Positions 45,575 through 56,744 of a stretch of DNA of 64,000 bases are shown in pieces. Below the pieces are notes generated by a model. That model was not told the DNA's origin, made no database searches, and worked only from the letters and a program-made list of their open reading frames with translations. How positions within the stretch are numbered: position 1 is the stretch's first letter; each line of letters opens with the position of its first letter. The position numbers and the translations under genes are program-made. This DNA is from Castanea sativa (Eukaryota > Streptophyta > Magnoliopsida > Fagales > Fagaceae): positions 24,036,322-24,100,321 of the forward strand of contig NC_134017.1 in NCBI RefSeq assembly GCF_040712315.1, given 5' to 3'.

Positions 45575-46760
45575 CTATTTTAGATAGAAAGAATTAAAGT
45601 AGAGGACAAACAGAAAAGACAATTTAGTCTTAAACTCCTTTCTCACCCACATAGCACGAGTCTTTGGCCGTGAAGATAAAAAGACACGTGTCCTAGTATG
45701 TCTACTAAAGGACATAGAAGAATTAAAATTCTCCTGAAATTGAGTTAAAAAGCTCAAGGCTTTTGATAACTCTCCAAACAAAGGTATAGGTCCTTGAGAG
45801 GAAACATGTGACCATTTGGACACTTGTTTTTGAAGATACAACTTAAAGCAATTAGGATGAATGTGTCCAGAAACACCACAATGGTGACAAACATGAGGTC
45901 TAATAAAGGATTTAGAATTAGCCAAATCAATTTTGGATTTCATACCTTTATTACCTTTCTCAGATTGGGGCACAGAGACAGTCCTTGATCTAGAAGCCGT
46001 GGAAGAGGACAGGTCGGAGGAAACAACATATCCTAAGCCAGTCTTATCAGAACTAGGCTTTTGAGCACTCAAAACCTCATCAAGTTTTGCACTAAACATT
46101 CTCTCCATTTGAGTTCTAGTTTGACTAAGCTCAATCTCGAGATTTTTGACCTTCTCTTCTAATGAGGTATTCTCCACAATGAAAGTCTCAACTAACCTTG
46201 TAGCCTCATCTAGTTTGACTAACAATTCGGCTTTTTCAGTTTTTACCTCATTAAGCTCTTTTCTACAAAGATGAGAAGTCTTTTCAGATTTTATGAACTC
46301 AGTGCATAGCTTATCATAAGCTTCTTGAAGGGTCAACTTCTTGGGTACTTCCTCATCAGAAGAATCCTCACTGTCACTAGCACTCTCCACAATCACCTTA
46401 TCGGTTGAAGCAGCAAAGGCCATAACGTGACTACATTCATCCACATACTCATCAGAAGAGTCATTCTCAGTGTCACTCCAAGTAGCAACCAACCCTTTAT
46501 CTTCTAACTTTTTGACCTTTTCCTCATAAGGTAGTTTGGGCACTCTATCCTCATATGACCAAAACCGTTGCACTCATGGCATTGGATGAGGGGCTTCTCA
46601 TTCTTACCCTTCCTAGATGATTTTGATTTCCTAGGAGGTTTACCCTTATCCTTTTTCCTAAACTGAAGAAGCTTGATAATCTCATCAGTTATAAAGGTTA
46701 GATCCTCATCCTCATCCTCATCCTCATCCTCATCCTCATCATCATCATCATCTTCAGATT
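45575..46760 (-). pseudogene. gag: SIRE-type gag fragment with two CCHC knuckles
   Basis: Minus frames, in order: an acidic run (Asp/Glu from a GAGGAT repeat), LTFITDEIIKLLQFRKKDKG, knuckle CHECNGFGHMRIEC (about 46590). After a frameshift near 46560 come KGLVATWSDTENDSSDE, a long coiled coil (about 46330-46080, leucine- and glutamate-rich), and a second knuckle CHHCGVSGHIHPNC (about 45880). The double knuckle and acidic linker are as I know from SIRE/Maximus gag. The frame ends at 45575 just after TRAMWVRKEFKT, where protease would be expected next, but pol is absent. Confidence 0.82.
46690..46752. repeat. (CCTCAT)n / (CAT)n repeat in SIRE gag
   Basis: About seven hexanucleotide units then CAT units, coding Asp-Glu repeats on the minus strand and a Ser run on the plus strand. 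Confidence 0.95.
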
Positions 46761-46765
46761 CCAAG

Positions 46766-47800
46766 ATAAAATGGACAGATAAGTGCCAAGCAGCCTTTGA
46801 CAAGATTAAGCAGTATTTATTGATCCCTCATATTCTAGTTCCTACGACGCCTGGATATACGTTGATCCTTTACCTAGCGGTACAAGAAACCTCTATGGGT
46901 TACATGTCAGGCCAAGTAGCTAAACCCGACCAGATAGAAATGGAAATTTACTACTTAAGCAATAAGTTCACCAACTGTGAGATTAACTGCATCGCCATTG
47001 AGAAGACGTGTTGCACCCTAGCTTGGGCATCACACAAGTTGTGATAGTATATGCTCTCACAGGAAAGTTCTCTCATTGGAAAATGTTGCTCTCAGAGTTC
47101 AACATTGTGTTTGTGATGAGAAAGGACATCAAAGGCCAAGCCATAGCCGATTACCTAGCAGGTCAGCCACTGAACGATGAGGATGTCATGGCACTAGAGC
47201 CAGAACCAGATAGTGTGGAACCGTGTCATTGAAAGCTTTATTTTGATGGAGTCGCCAATTCTACCAGAAATGGAGTGGGAGTAATCGTAGTTTCCCTCAA
47301 GGGCTAGCAAGCTGAACTTCGGTTGCACCAACAATCTCACAAAGTATGAAGCATGCATAGTCAGCCTGCAAGTGGCCCTAGAGTCTGGAGCCTTTGACTT
47401 GAGCATCTTTGGAGATTCCCTGTTGATTATCTTCCAAATCGAAGGAAAATGGCAAGCTCGAGATACCAAGTTGATTCTATATCAAAAATGCGTCAACCGC
47501 TTGATTTCGAAGTTCCAAAACATCACATTTGCTTATTTTCCCTGAGCAGACAACTAGATTGCAGATGCCTAGGCTACCCTGGCTAGCATGGTCAAGTTAT
47601 TAGAAGGAGATAATATGTGGCAATTGTGCATAGAAGTCCGAGGTGTCCCAGCCTATTGCATGAATATCGAGGAATGCATGAGTGTCGAAGTCGAAGCCGA
47701 AAAAAAGCCATGGTACCATGATATCAAGGTTTATATCAAGAATAGTGAATACCCGCCCAGTGCAACAGACAATGAAAAGAAGTTTATCTAGTGCATGGCC
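46766..47800 (+). pseudogene. pol: Gypsy RNase H and second (Tat-type) RNase H
   Basis: RT-linked RNase H: WTDKCQAAFDKIKQYLL, VPTTPGYTLILYLAVQE, NKFTNCEINCIAIEKTC (46766-47040), FKGQ-like KDIKGQAIADYLAGQPL (about 47125-47175). A second RNase H begins LYFDGVANSTRNGVGVIVVS (about 47235) and is broken by stops, then KLILYQKCVNRLISKFQN and a linker to 47791. A duplicated RNase H is the hallmark of the Tat lineage (known for the family), which supports the lineage call. Stops near 47041, 47230 and 47306 and frameshifts leave it dead. Confidence 0.83.
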
Positions 47801-48286
47801 TGCCAATTTTTCTTGAGTGGGGAAGTGTTGTGCAAAAGGAACCATGATTCTACCTTGCTCCAATGTGTAAATGCCTCTAAGACTAATCACCTGATGGAAG
47901 AGATGCATGAGGGCTTACTTGGAGCTCATACCAGTGGACCCTTGTTGGCCCGCAAGATATTGAAAGCCAAATACTACTGGCTCACCATGGAAAATGATTG
48001 CATTAAACATGTGAGGACATGCCACCGTTGCCAAGCCTATTAAGATAGGAAGAACACTCATCCGCAGCCTTTGCACTCTTTAGCAGCACCATGGCTTTTC
48101 TCAGCCTAGGGCATGGATGTCATCGATCTTGTGATCTTGAAAGCTTTAAATGATCATGAGTACATCTTAGTGGCCATCTTTATTTCACGAAGTGGGTGGA
48201 AGTCGCTTCGTACAAGAGCGTCACTCAAGCCGTGGTAGCTCGATTCCTAAAACACAACATTATTTGCCATTACGGTGTGCCAAGAG
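47801..48286 (+). pseudogene. pol: Gypsy integrase, first part
   Basis: HHCC zinc region: MEEMHEGLLGAHTSGPLLAR, YYWLTMENDCIKHVRTCHRCQAY (to 48043). The core then begins PLHSLAAPWLF, GMDVIDL, DHEYILVAIF, with a stop and a frameshift near 48180-48230. The frame is cut at HYGVPR by solo LTR C and resumes at 49591 with ELITDNG. Confidence 0.88.
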
Positions 48287-49590
48287 TGATGGAAAAATAC
48301 ATGTTTGTATCTCATACAAAACATATGCAATAGAAAATTAACGGATCTACTTCATTTTCAATTGTTAACATGTATTATGAAAATTTCATAATTCATGAAC
48401 AAGAGAGCATACCTTAGTGTGGTGAAAATCAAAACCAAAATTAGAAGTACTCAGGAACACTTTTAATCTTCACTCCAATTCCACTTTATGCCCAAGAAGT
48501 GTGGTCTTTCAATCAGTTTCCAAGGGAGAATGATAGAGTGTCTCATTGTAATATACACACCATTTCACAATGATGTCTCTCTTTTTCATATATTAAAATT
48601 CTGTATGTTTCTCTCCTTATAACTGATTATCTAATTGAACTAGCCTTTTGGGCCTTTCCAATTAGGCTTTAGTATGTGGCTTGGAGTGGGACCAAAAGAG
48701 ACCAATAAGACACTAGCTCCAATGAGCCTTGGGATTTTCTGTCAACTCTTGACAAGTCCAAAGTTACCATTAACTATATTTAATACCATTATATAAACAT
48801 AGTTTCACTCTAGGCCTTATTTGTAAATTATATCCCAAGACTTTATTATACATGCAACACCTTCATAAAATATTCGTAGTAATACAAAGTCATAAATGTA
48901 GTCTGCTACTTTGAAGATTACTACATCTTAATCCTTAAGTACCCGGTTTAATCTTTTAAGTTATTCATCATGTATTTATGAAATCAAATTTCATAAAAAT
49001 ATACTTTAGTAACTATTTACTAAAGTAGTTAAGCCTAACATTCTGAATAACGAACCCATTAAACTTATCTCAAGGAAATATTTTGTATCTCTGTTAAGAG
49101 ACTATGAATTCCATCTTGAAAATATATGTTCCATTAACACTAAATGTGGTTGCCCAACATACTGAGGTTTTAACCGTAACTTTAGATCTCACTCCTGATA
49201 TATCAAAGCAACCTACACTTCATGATCACGTCCATTATCCTCTCAAGATTAAGAGTTCATGTAAATAGAAGTCGTGAGATTTATTATTCATTTGACAGTC
49301 GTTAAGAGAATAATAAATCTCACAATGGTCTAGTTCAATATTTCTTAACTCTTAAAACATATCCACATACCAACTAGAAGTCTTCACTTCCATGATTAAG
49401 ACAAATCATCTTAGTTGATATGTTGTAGTCTACACATACTATGCATTTCATGGACTACATGATCATGTCCAATATTCATGTTACCATTATTTTAGATTAT
49501 AATAAAACAACTTTATTAATATAACATTGAGTCATACATAATGTCATACATAGCATCATACAATAGGATTTAAGGGTACTAAACTTAACA
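48287..49590 (-). mobile_element. Family-C solo LTR C, antisense, in gypsy integrase
   Basis: 1304 bp, from TGATGGAAAAATACATG to TAAACTTAACA, with a perfect target duplication AAGAG (48282-48286 and 49591-49595). It is similar along its length to the complements of elements 1 and 2 LTRs, with no internal region. Confidence 0.95.
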
Positions 49591-50266
49591 AAGAGAGCTT
49601 ATTACAGATAATGGGACAATCCTAAATAGGAAAATGATCCAACAACTATGCCAATAGTTCAAGATCGAGCACAGAAACTCGGTTCCTTATCGCCCTTAGA
49701 TGAATGGTGCAGTGGAAGCCGCTAACAAGAACATAAAGAAAATCATGGTGAAGATGGTAGACACATATAAGGATTGGCACGAGTAATTGCCATTTGCTTT
49801 GTGCGCATATCGCACTACTATTCACACTTCCACGGGCGCGACCTCGTATTCACTAGTATATGGCATGAAGGCCGTCCTCCCCATAGAGGTAGAGATCCCG
49901 TCGCTCAAGATTTTATTTTAGACAGAGCTATCAGAAGCTGAATGGGCCCATTCTCGATATGAACAACTGAATATGATATATGAGAAGTGCATGACTGCAT
50001 TTTGCCATGGGAAGTTAAACTAATGTCGTGCCGAGCAAGCATTCAACAAAAAATTTAAACCCAAGGTCTTCGAAGAATGCCATCTAGTCTTGAAGAAATG
50101 CATCCAAGCCATGCCTGATCATAGAGGAAAGTTTGCCCCAACTTACGAAGGCCTAGCTGTGGTAAAGAAGGCCTTTTCCAAAGAAGCCTTGATTCTAGCC
50201 AATATGGACGGGCAAGACTTCAATATGCCTACCAATTCTGATGCCATCATATGGTACTTGGCATGA
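49591..50266 (+). pseudogene. pol: Gypsy integrase, second part
   Basis: Continues the core (ELITDNGT, MNGAVEAANKNIKKIMVKMV, LPFALCAYRTTIHTSTGATS, YGMKAVLPIEVEIPSLKIL) and the C-terminal part (FNKKFKPKVFEECHLVLKK, DHRGKFAPTYEGLAVVKKAF). There are several stops (for example near 49657, 49699, 49786 and 49918). The reading frame across the solo LTR is contiguous if one AAGAG copy is counted. Confidence 0.88.
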
Positions 50267-50355
50267 AGGAGCCTCGCAGTGCACCTCATTTTCATATTTT
50301 TTATGTCAAAAATGAAAAAAAAAAAAAAAACAAAACAAGAAAATGTAAAAAGGTA

Positions 50356-50535
50356 GATCGAAAACCTGAAAGGGCGGTCTACACAAAAGGAGAGCCAAAA
50401 GAAAGAGTGTGTGAGAAAATGCAAAGGGCAAATTGAAAACCTAAAAGGGCAGTCTATGCAAAAGGAAAGTAAAGAAAAGAGCGTGAGATAGCCTGCTAGA
50501 TTGAAAACCCGAAAGGGCAGTCTAAGCAAAAATCA
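50356..50535 (+). repeat. Three tandem copies, about 70 bp, after gypsy pol
   Basis: GAT(C/T)GAAAACC(T/C)GAAAGGGC followed by (A/G)GTCTA-GCAAAA recurs at 50356, 50431 and 50499. An A run precedes it at 50316-50333. Confidence 0.85.
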
Positions 50536-51241
50536 AGGCAATCAAAAAGTAAGTTGAACTACGTGATGACTTAATCCTTCCTCGTGGAGATACGTAGACA
50601 TCTATCTTGGTTCGGTCACATCTTAAAAGAAAAATCAATCAGTTATGATTGCTTGAATTTCTTGTCAAGATCAGAAGATTTAAGGGATCTAGCATCCTAG
50701 TCAAGATATGAAGACGCCTCTGAGATCACTCTTAGTCTACAATACTACCGCAACTTGGTGGTCTGCTCAAGATGTTCTAGCTTATGCCGGTGGGAAATGT
50801 ACCTCAATCAGAAATGGAAAAGATCCATCTAGAACAGGATGTATCCTTGGAAAAATAAGATATTGATATGCCTGGATTTTACACTTAATACTTATTTGTA
50901 TAATCTCGCATTTTCAAAGCATTTGTCTGCGTATTCATTAACATGCCTGTATTGTGCCATTCAGTTTCTTTCATAAATACTCATACATTCTGGTATCAAA
51001 ACAAGAAATCTCATCTTATATATATCTTTTGAATAATCATCATAAACATCTCTCTACACGACCTCTCAGTTTCGAAGCATTCCTAACAGAATAGACTATG
51101 CTTTAAGAACTCAAAACAAAAACTGGAAGGCCTTACGCAATTGCCTAGCAATTTATGAAGGACCTTTCCATACATGGTGGAATACTAACTACCTAGCTCA
51201 TATAAAGAAATAAAGTAAAAAAGAAGAAGAATGCCAACGAG
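50536..51241 (+). other. Gypsy region between pol repeats and antisense ORF
   Basis: No gene seen. GGAGATACGTAGACATC and TTGGTTCGGTCACATC near 50585-50632 are familiar from the region just after pol in this type of gypsy element. Confidence 0.45.
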
Positions 51242-53028
51242 TCAAACATGGCCCAAATGATCAGACACGGCCTGGCTTAGCCTTCCAAAGCCAGTGCGGA
51301 GAATCAGGTCATCTTGAGCATGAGTGCGAAGCAATCCAGCTGCATTAGAGCCCAGGTTTCTGGCTACCTCTCTAAGTTTGTCATGTGAGTACCAAAGACG
51401 GACCAACTCCCTCTCCATCGTGGGATTAGAAGTAGAGCTCTGGGTCTCAGTTTCTAACAAAGCCTATAAGGTGCCCATCTCGTCAATAGCAACTCTCAAG
51501 GCCTCCTCCCTCTCGGCCATCTCAGGTTGAAGGCGATGGAAAGCCCGTTGCGGCTCGCTAGGCTCATGCCCTCTTGCCCATACTCCATGCTCAAGGTGGA
51601 GTGAATATAGGATCCCACCTGCAATATCTCCAGTACTAAATCATCAGCTCGGCTACTAGCCGCGGCCCTTCTAGCCTCCAATACGGCTCTCTCCTCATCC
51701 TAAATGTGGTCTAGAGCAGAAAACCTCCTAGTAAGAACCGCAAGCTCATCCTCCAAACCCGCGTCTCGGGATCTCAATTGGACACACTCTGCCTCTGTGC
51801 ATGGAAGGGCCTCTAATTGAGCTCTGCCCTAAGAGCAACAGGCTCACTCTCCTGCACGCTGCTCATCTTCTCAATGTCCTCTATAAGTGTATCAATTATC
51901 TCCCTACAATAATCTTTGTCCCTAACAGCCTCCCCCAAGCATTCCCTCAAGTCTACAAGTGCCCTCTCAAATTTGATCTTGAACTCTAGGGTATAATCTC
52001 TCAAAATATCAGCCGGGAGTGGCAAATAAGTCGAAAATGGTGATGAAAAATCAAGCACAAAGATGGGATCCCTTGTGTCCTGCCACTCTCTAAACTCAGT
52101 AGAGAACCACTCCTAGTCATCCCTAGAGTAGAGGGGGAAGTCTATACTCGATCTGCGCGTCTCCTAGAACTTAGAGGCATGCCCTACCACTACTATATCG
52201 ATGTCCACAAGCCCATACTCACAAGTGACAGTTGAAAGATCACTAAGTTAGGAAATATGCTTGATAGCCCCAAACTGTCGCATAGCTATGCTCGGGAAGT
52301 ACCCCTTGCACCGCCAGATGCTTACCAAGGGAATACCGAGCAAATCAACACAATGGGTTTGTCCCTGCCATCTAGTGACGCCCTACTTGACCCTCTAGGT
52401 CCAGTCAGTGGGACTCAAGCTGTATAGATATCTCAGCCAACTATCAGTATCCCTAGAGAAAGGAATATTGAGAGCCATAGTAGCTCGGATCCTATTCCTA
52501 CCCATAAAGCCCATCGGCTGATCCTTAGCAATGACACTCAAGTGACTACAAAACCACAGGTGTAACATGTGAATGTAGCAGCCTAGCCTACCCCTACCAA
52601 TCTCCCGACACAAGGACAATGGTCTCGAAAAGTAAAGCGGGAATGAAAGAAAAACCATGAGGTAGGACACTCACCAAAGGAAGAATGTCAAAACTGATAG
52701 CTTCTAATGATGAAAGGAATAGTACTGCACTGAAGAAGGCCATCAAGAAGGCCTTACCCCGATAGGATGCCCATCGCTCCTCCAAATCCACAAAATCGTC
52801 TCGGTAACCAACAGGGCACTCTGATAAATGCAACAAATCATGTAGGAACTCAAAGGACAAGCTCCCTCCTACCCTGTTGCCATGCCAAGTCAACGCCTCC
52901 ACAACGGGCCTCTTGAAGCCCATCAGATCAACGAGCCACTTGCGATAGTGTGTCTGCACTGGTGGAACAAAAACAATGCTCAGAGGAGTAGAAAGAGAGA
53001 GCAAACGATCATACTCCTCCAAAGTAGG
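51242..53028 (-). pseudogene. Gypsy antisense additional ORF, C-terminal part
   Basis: Minus strand, in order: LEEYDRLLSLSTPLSIVFV, VQTHYRKWLVDLMGFKRPVV, GNRVGGSLSFEFLHDLLHLS, then (shifted) RPLSLCREIGRGRLGCYIHM and RIRATMALNIPFSRDTDSWL. A helical Glu/Arg-rich tail (LRDYTLEFKIKFERALVDLR, about 52020-51890) runs to near 51242 with stops. I recall this as a DUF7745-like protein carried by plant retroelements; function unknown. Position and antisense orientation fit the additional ORFs known between pol and the 3' LTR of Tat elements such as Grande. It is split from its N-terminus by element 2. Confidence 0.7.
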
Positions 53029-55033
53029 TGTTAGGATTAGTGTCCTTAAATCCTATTGTATGATGTTAGGTTCTAAGTACTTAGGAACTAATGTATTAGA
53101 ACTCTAATATGTATTGTTGGCAAACCATGATCAAAACAGGTGTCTAGTTATGTTTTAGACTTGCTCAAAGTATGTGATTTCTGTAAAGTTGGAATCAAGT
53201 TAGCTGCAGAAGTTACTGTGCATTTCTGCCTGACTCGATCGATCGAAAATTAGACTCGACTGCAGATTGTTTTTTCTACAGAATTTCCAACTCAGCCCTA
53301 AGCCCATATGACGTGTAGGGTTTTATGTTTTGCCCTAGGTATAAAAGGCAAACCCTTGTCACGTTTTTGAGGTTGCACATATTGCTATTTGTGTGAATCT
53401 CTTGTGAGATCGGAGAGGTGCTCGTGTTAGTAAGTTCTACTGGTGGGTAGCAATAGGATGTTAGTGGTCTAAGTCGCTATTGTACAACTTCGATTCTTTC
53501 ATAGTGGATTTAGGTTTACCTTGAGGATAGCTAGGTTAAATCCTCCCTAGGTTTTTTACCGGTTTGGTTTTCCTGGTTCATTATATCTTTGTGTTTTTAT
53601 ATTCTGTACTTTGCATTGATATGATTATTTGAATGTGTTAACCGAGATCTAAAATTTGGACTAAGTAATAACTTGGCTTGTTAACTAGGTTAATCCAATT
53701 GTGGTTTAAGGGGTCTAAATAAACTTTACATATGTTGCTATGTATTTTAGTATGTACAACATTATGTATGATTTAATATTGTGTTTAATAAAGTTGTTTT
53801 AATTATTATCTAAAAATAATGGTAACATGAATATTGGGACATTATCATATAGTCCATGAGATGCATTGTATGTGATTTATGTGATTTAGTCACAGAAGAT
53901 GTAAATCACAAGTTCCTTGTAAACTCAAAATGTAGTTCGTAGTCGGTGATGAAAATTGGGCATTTCATCTGCGAAGACTATAACATATCAACTAAGATGA
54001 TTTGTCTTGATCATGGAAATGAAGATTTCTAGTTGGTATGTTGATATGTCAAATGAATAATAAATCTCACGATTTCTATTTACATGAACTCTTAATCCTG
54101 AGAGGATAATGGACCTGATCATGAAGTGTAGGTTGCTTTGATATATCAAGAGTGAGATCTAGAGTAACGGCCAAAACCTCAGTATGTTGGGCAACCACAT
54201 TTAGTATTGATGGAACATATATTCTCAAGATGGAATTCATAGTCTCTTAACGGAGATACAAAATATTCCCTTGAGATAAGTTTAATGAGATTATAATTCA
54301 GAGAGTTAGGCCTAATCACTTTAGTAAGGAGTTACTAAAGTATATATATTTATGGAATTGGATTTCATAAATATATAATGAATAACTTTAAAGGATTAAA
54401 TCGGGTACTCAAGGAATTAAGATGTAGTAATCTACAAAGTGGCAGTCTTTTTTCATGATTTTGTATTACTACGAATATTTTATGAAGGGGTTACATGTAC
54501 AATAAAGTCTTGGGATATAATTTATAAATAAGGCCTAGAGTGCAACTATATTTATATAGTGGTATTAAATATAGTTAATGGTAACTTTGGACTTATCAAG
54601 AGTTGACAGAAAAGCCCAAGGCCCATTGGAGTTAGTGTCTTATTGGTCACATTCCAAGCCACACACTTAAGCCCAATTGGAAAGGCCCAAAAGGCCAGCC
54701 CAATTAGATAATCAATTAGATACAAAGGGAGAAACATACAGATTTTTCTGTAGAGAATTTGTAAGAAATTTTCGTGAAGTGGTGCAAAAGTGTAAGACAC
54801 TATTTGACATTCTCCCTTTGGAACTAATTGAGAGACCACACATCTTAGGCGTTAGTAGAATTGGAGTGAAGATTGAAAGTATTCCTAAGCGATTTTGATC
54901 TTCTGTTTTGAAATTCACCGCTTCAAGGTACACTCTCTTGTTCTCAAATTCTGAAACTAATATAGTACATGTTAACATTTATGAATGAAGTAGATCCATT
55001 ATTTTTCCGCTGCGCACATGCATATTTCCATCA
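53029..55033 (+). repeat. Left LTR of element 2, carrying solo LTR D
   Basis: Starts TGTTAGGATTAGTGTCC and ends TTTCCATCA. Compared with the right LTR it has a 667-bp insertion (53064-53730), a 62-bp deletion at about 54049 with TGT microhomology, and a shorter GGTC(CCTTTTGGTCC)CATTCC zone near 54647. Confidence 0.93.
53064..53730 (+). mobile_element. Solo LTR D, unrelated family, 667 bp
   Basis: TGTTAGGTTCTAAGTAC to AATAAACTTTACA, with TG...CA termini. The flanks TATGA (53059-53063) and TATGT (53731-53735) are a 5-bp duplication with one mismatch; the right LTR has a single TATGA there. It holds a TATA-like TATAAAAGG at 53340-53348 and a TCGATCGATCGA palindrome near 53238. No internal region. 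Confidence 0.85.
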
Positions 55034-55035
55034 AA

Positions 55036-55048
55036 TGGTATCAGAGCC
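55036..55048 (+). promoter_or_regulatory. Primer-binding site of element 2, tRNA-iMet type
   Basis: TGGTATCAGAGCC two bases after the left LTR. Confidence 0.95.
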
Positions 55049-56195
55049 AGGTTCATTTCATATCTGTTTAACATGTTTATAGTTTTAGAATTATAGACAA
55101 TAGTTTCATGTTGTTAGAAATTTGTTTTCTACATGATTGTTGAAATTATTGATTGATAAAAACTGATTTTGATGTTATGATGTTGTTTAATTTTTAGTTT
55201 AAGTATGTTAAACTGAACTTTAAGGCTATTGCATCAATGTAATTCAGTTTTGATATCAATTTCTGTTCATTATGATTGTATGATGGTTGTTTTGTACATG
55301 AAAACGTTGAAAACTATTTTTAGAAAATTCTGGAAAATTCGAAATTCGCAAAGTTCGATCGATCAAGCATCTATCGAGCATCGATCAAGCTGACAGAAGG
55401 TTTCTCGATCGATGGAGAATCTGTCGAGGATCGATTGGGCAACCAAAACTTTTCTCGATCGATCGAGGTACATCCTCGATTGATCGAGGACTGTGAATGC
55501 AGAATTTTCTCTAATTTTTTTTTACATATATAAGAGCAAGGCTATATGTAATTAGTTTATGCATGTTTTAATTTTAAAAACCTTTATCTTAAAACATCTA
55601 GTGGGTGAGAGATACAAGGGTTGGATCTCACGGCCTCCATTGTTGGTTCATAATAGTGTGAAATATATACTTTGTCTTTGCCTCGAGCTTAGCATTCCAT
55701 GCGGAGATTATTTATTTTATAGTCCTACAAGATTGAATTTCTTGGTTTATAGTGGTTTGATCAAACGACTTGTCTTAGCTTCGAGCTTTGCATTCCATGC
55801 GGAGGGTGTTTGTATCATGGTACTACAAAATAAGCCTGTTAAAGGGATAAAATGTGGCTACACATGATTCTAGACAATGGTATACACTAGACTAAGTATT
55901 ATAGTATCCTCTATGCTGAGTTCTTACTAATATTACTTAGAGGCTAAATATAAAATGGCATATTATTAGTGTTTGATAAGAGTTATCATGATAGCACTAA
56001 TAATGAGAATAGTTCTCAATCAATCATAGTATTTAATGTTCACTCTATACTGAGGAATATTAAATATGGGCTTGGGTTGTTGTTGCATATATTATGTTAT
56101 GGTTTTATTAAGGTTCCATACTATATGATTATATGCTAAATTGATAATGTTCAGTTTACTTATTATATTCATGTTTATTATTTTCAGATTTGAAC
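55049..56195 (+). other. 5' leader of element 2
   Basis: The distal part (from about 55580) matches the leader of element 1. The proximal part does not: it lacks the hairpin and 155-bp duplication and has instead a block dense in CTCGATCGATCGAG-like palindromes (55355-55490). No gene. Confidence 0.7.
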
Positions 56196-56744
56196 ATGGC
56201 ATCATTTAGCCCACTTGTTTCTATTCTTCATCAAAACAAACTAACTGGATCCAACTATGTTGACTGGAAAAGAAATTTGGACATTGTTTTAACAGCTGAA
56301 GAGCACAAATATGTGCTTACTCAACCATGTCCTAGCATTCCTTCATTAGATACTCCTCTTGAGGAAAAAAATGATATGATCGTTGGCAGAAATCTAATGA
56401 AATGGCCAAGTGCTATATCCTACCATCCATCTCAAATGTTCTACAGCATCAAATGCAGTATGTAGAACTTGCTTTGGACATTATGCATAGTCTGAAGGAG
56501 ATGTTTGGTGAGCAAGGTCGTTCAGCAAGGCAAGAAACCATGAGGCAAATGTATAATACCAAAATGGCTGAAGGTATTTTAGTAAGAGAGCATTGTCTTA
56601 CAATGATCTCTAATCTGAATACATTAGAGGTTTTAGGTGTTGACATTGATGGAGAATTCCAAGTGGATATGATACTCTAGTCACTACTGGAATCATTCAA
56701 GGAATTCAGACTGAATTATAATATGAAAAAAAAAGGTTTATTCT
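56196..56744 (+). pseudogene. gag: Element 2 gag
   Basis: Starts MASFSPLVSILHQNKLTG, as in element 1. A frameshift near 56370 in an A run shifts the frame, which continues MAKCYILPSISNVLQHQM to a TAG at about 56678-56680 (CAG in element 1). Another shift lies in an A run near 56727. The zinc knuckle part is intact downstream, in the next entry. Confidence 0.92.

Larger units (their letters stand above)
42673..46765 (-). mobile_element. SIRE-type copia remnant, antisense, gag plus 3' LTR only
   Basis: In minus orientation: gag with two zinc knuckles (46760 down to 45575), a long non-coding purine-rich 3' region (45574-43594), a polypurine tract CCAAAGGGGGAGAT (43580-43593) and a 3' LTR (43579-42673). 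Protease, integrase, RT and RNase H are missing, as is the 5' LTR. It interrupts the gypsy element between the G-patch-like region and RNase H, where the gypsy RT should be. Confidence 0.8.
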
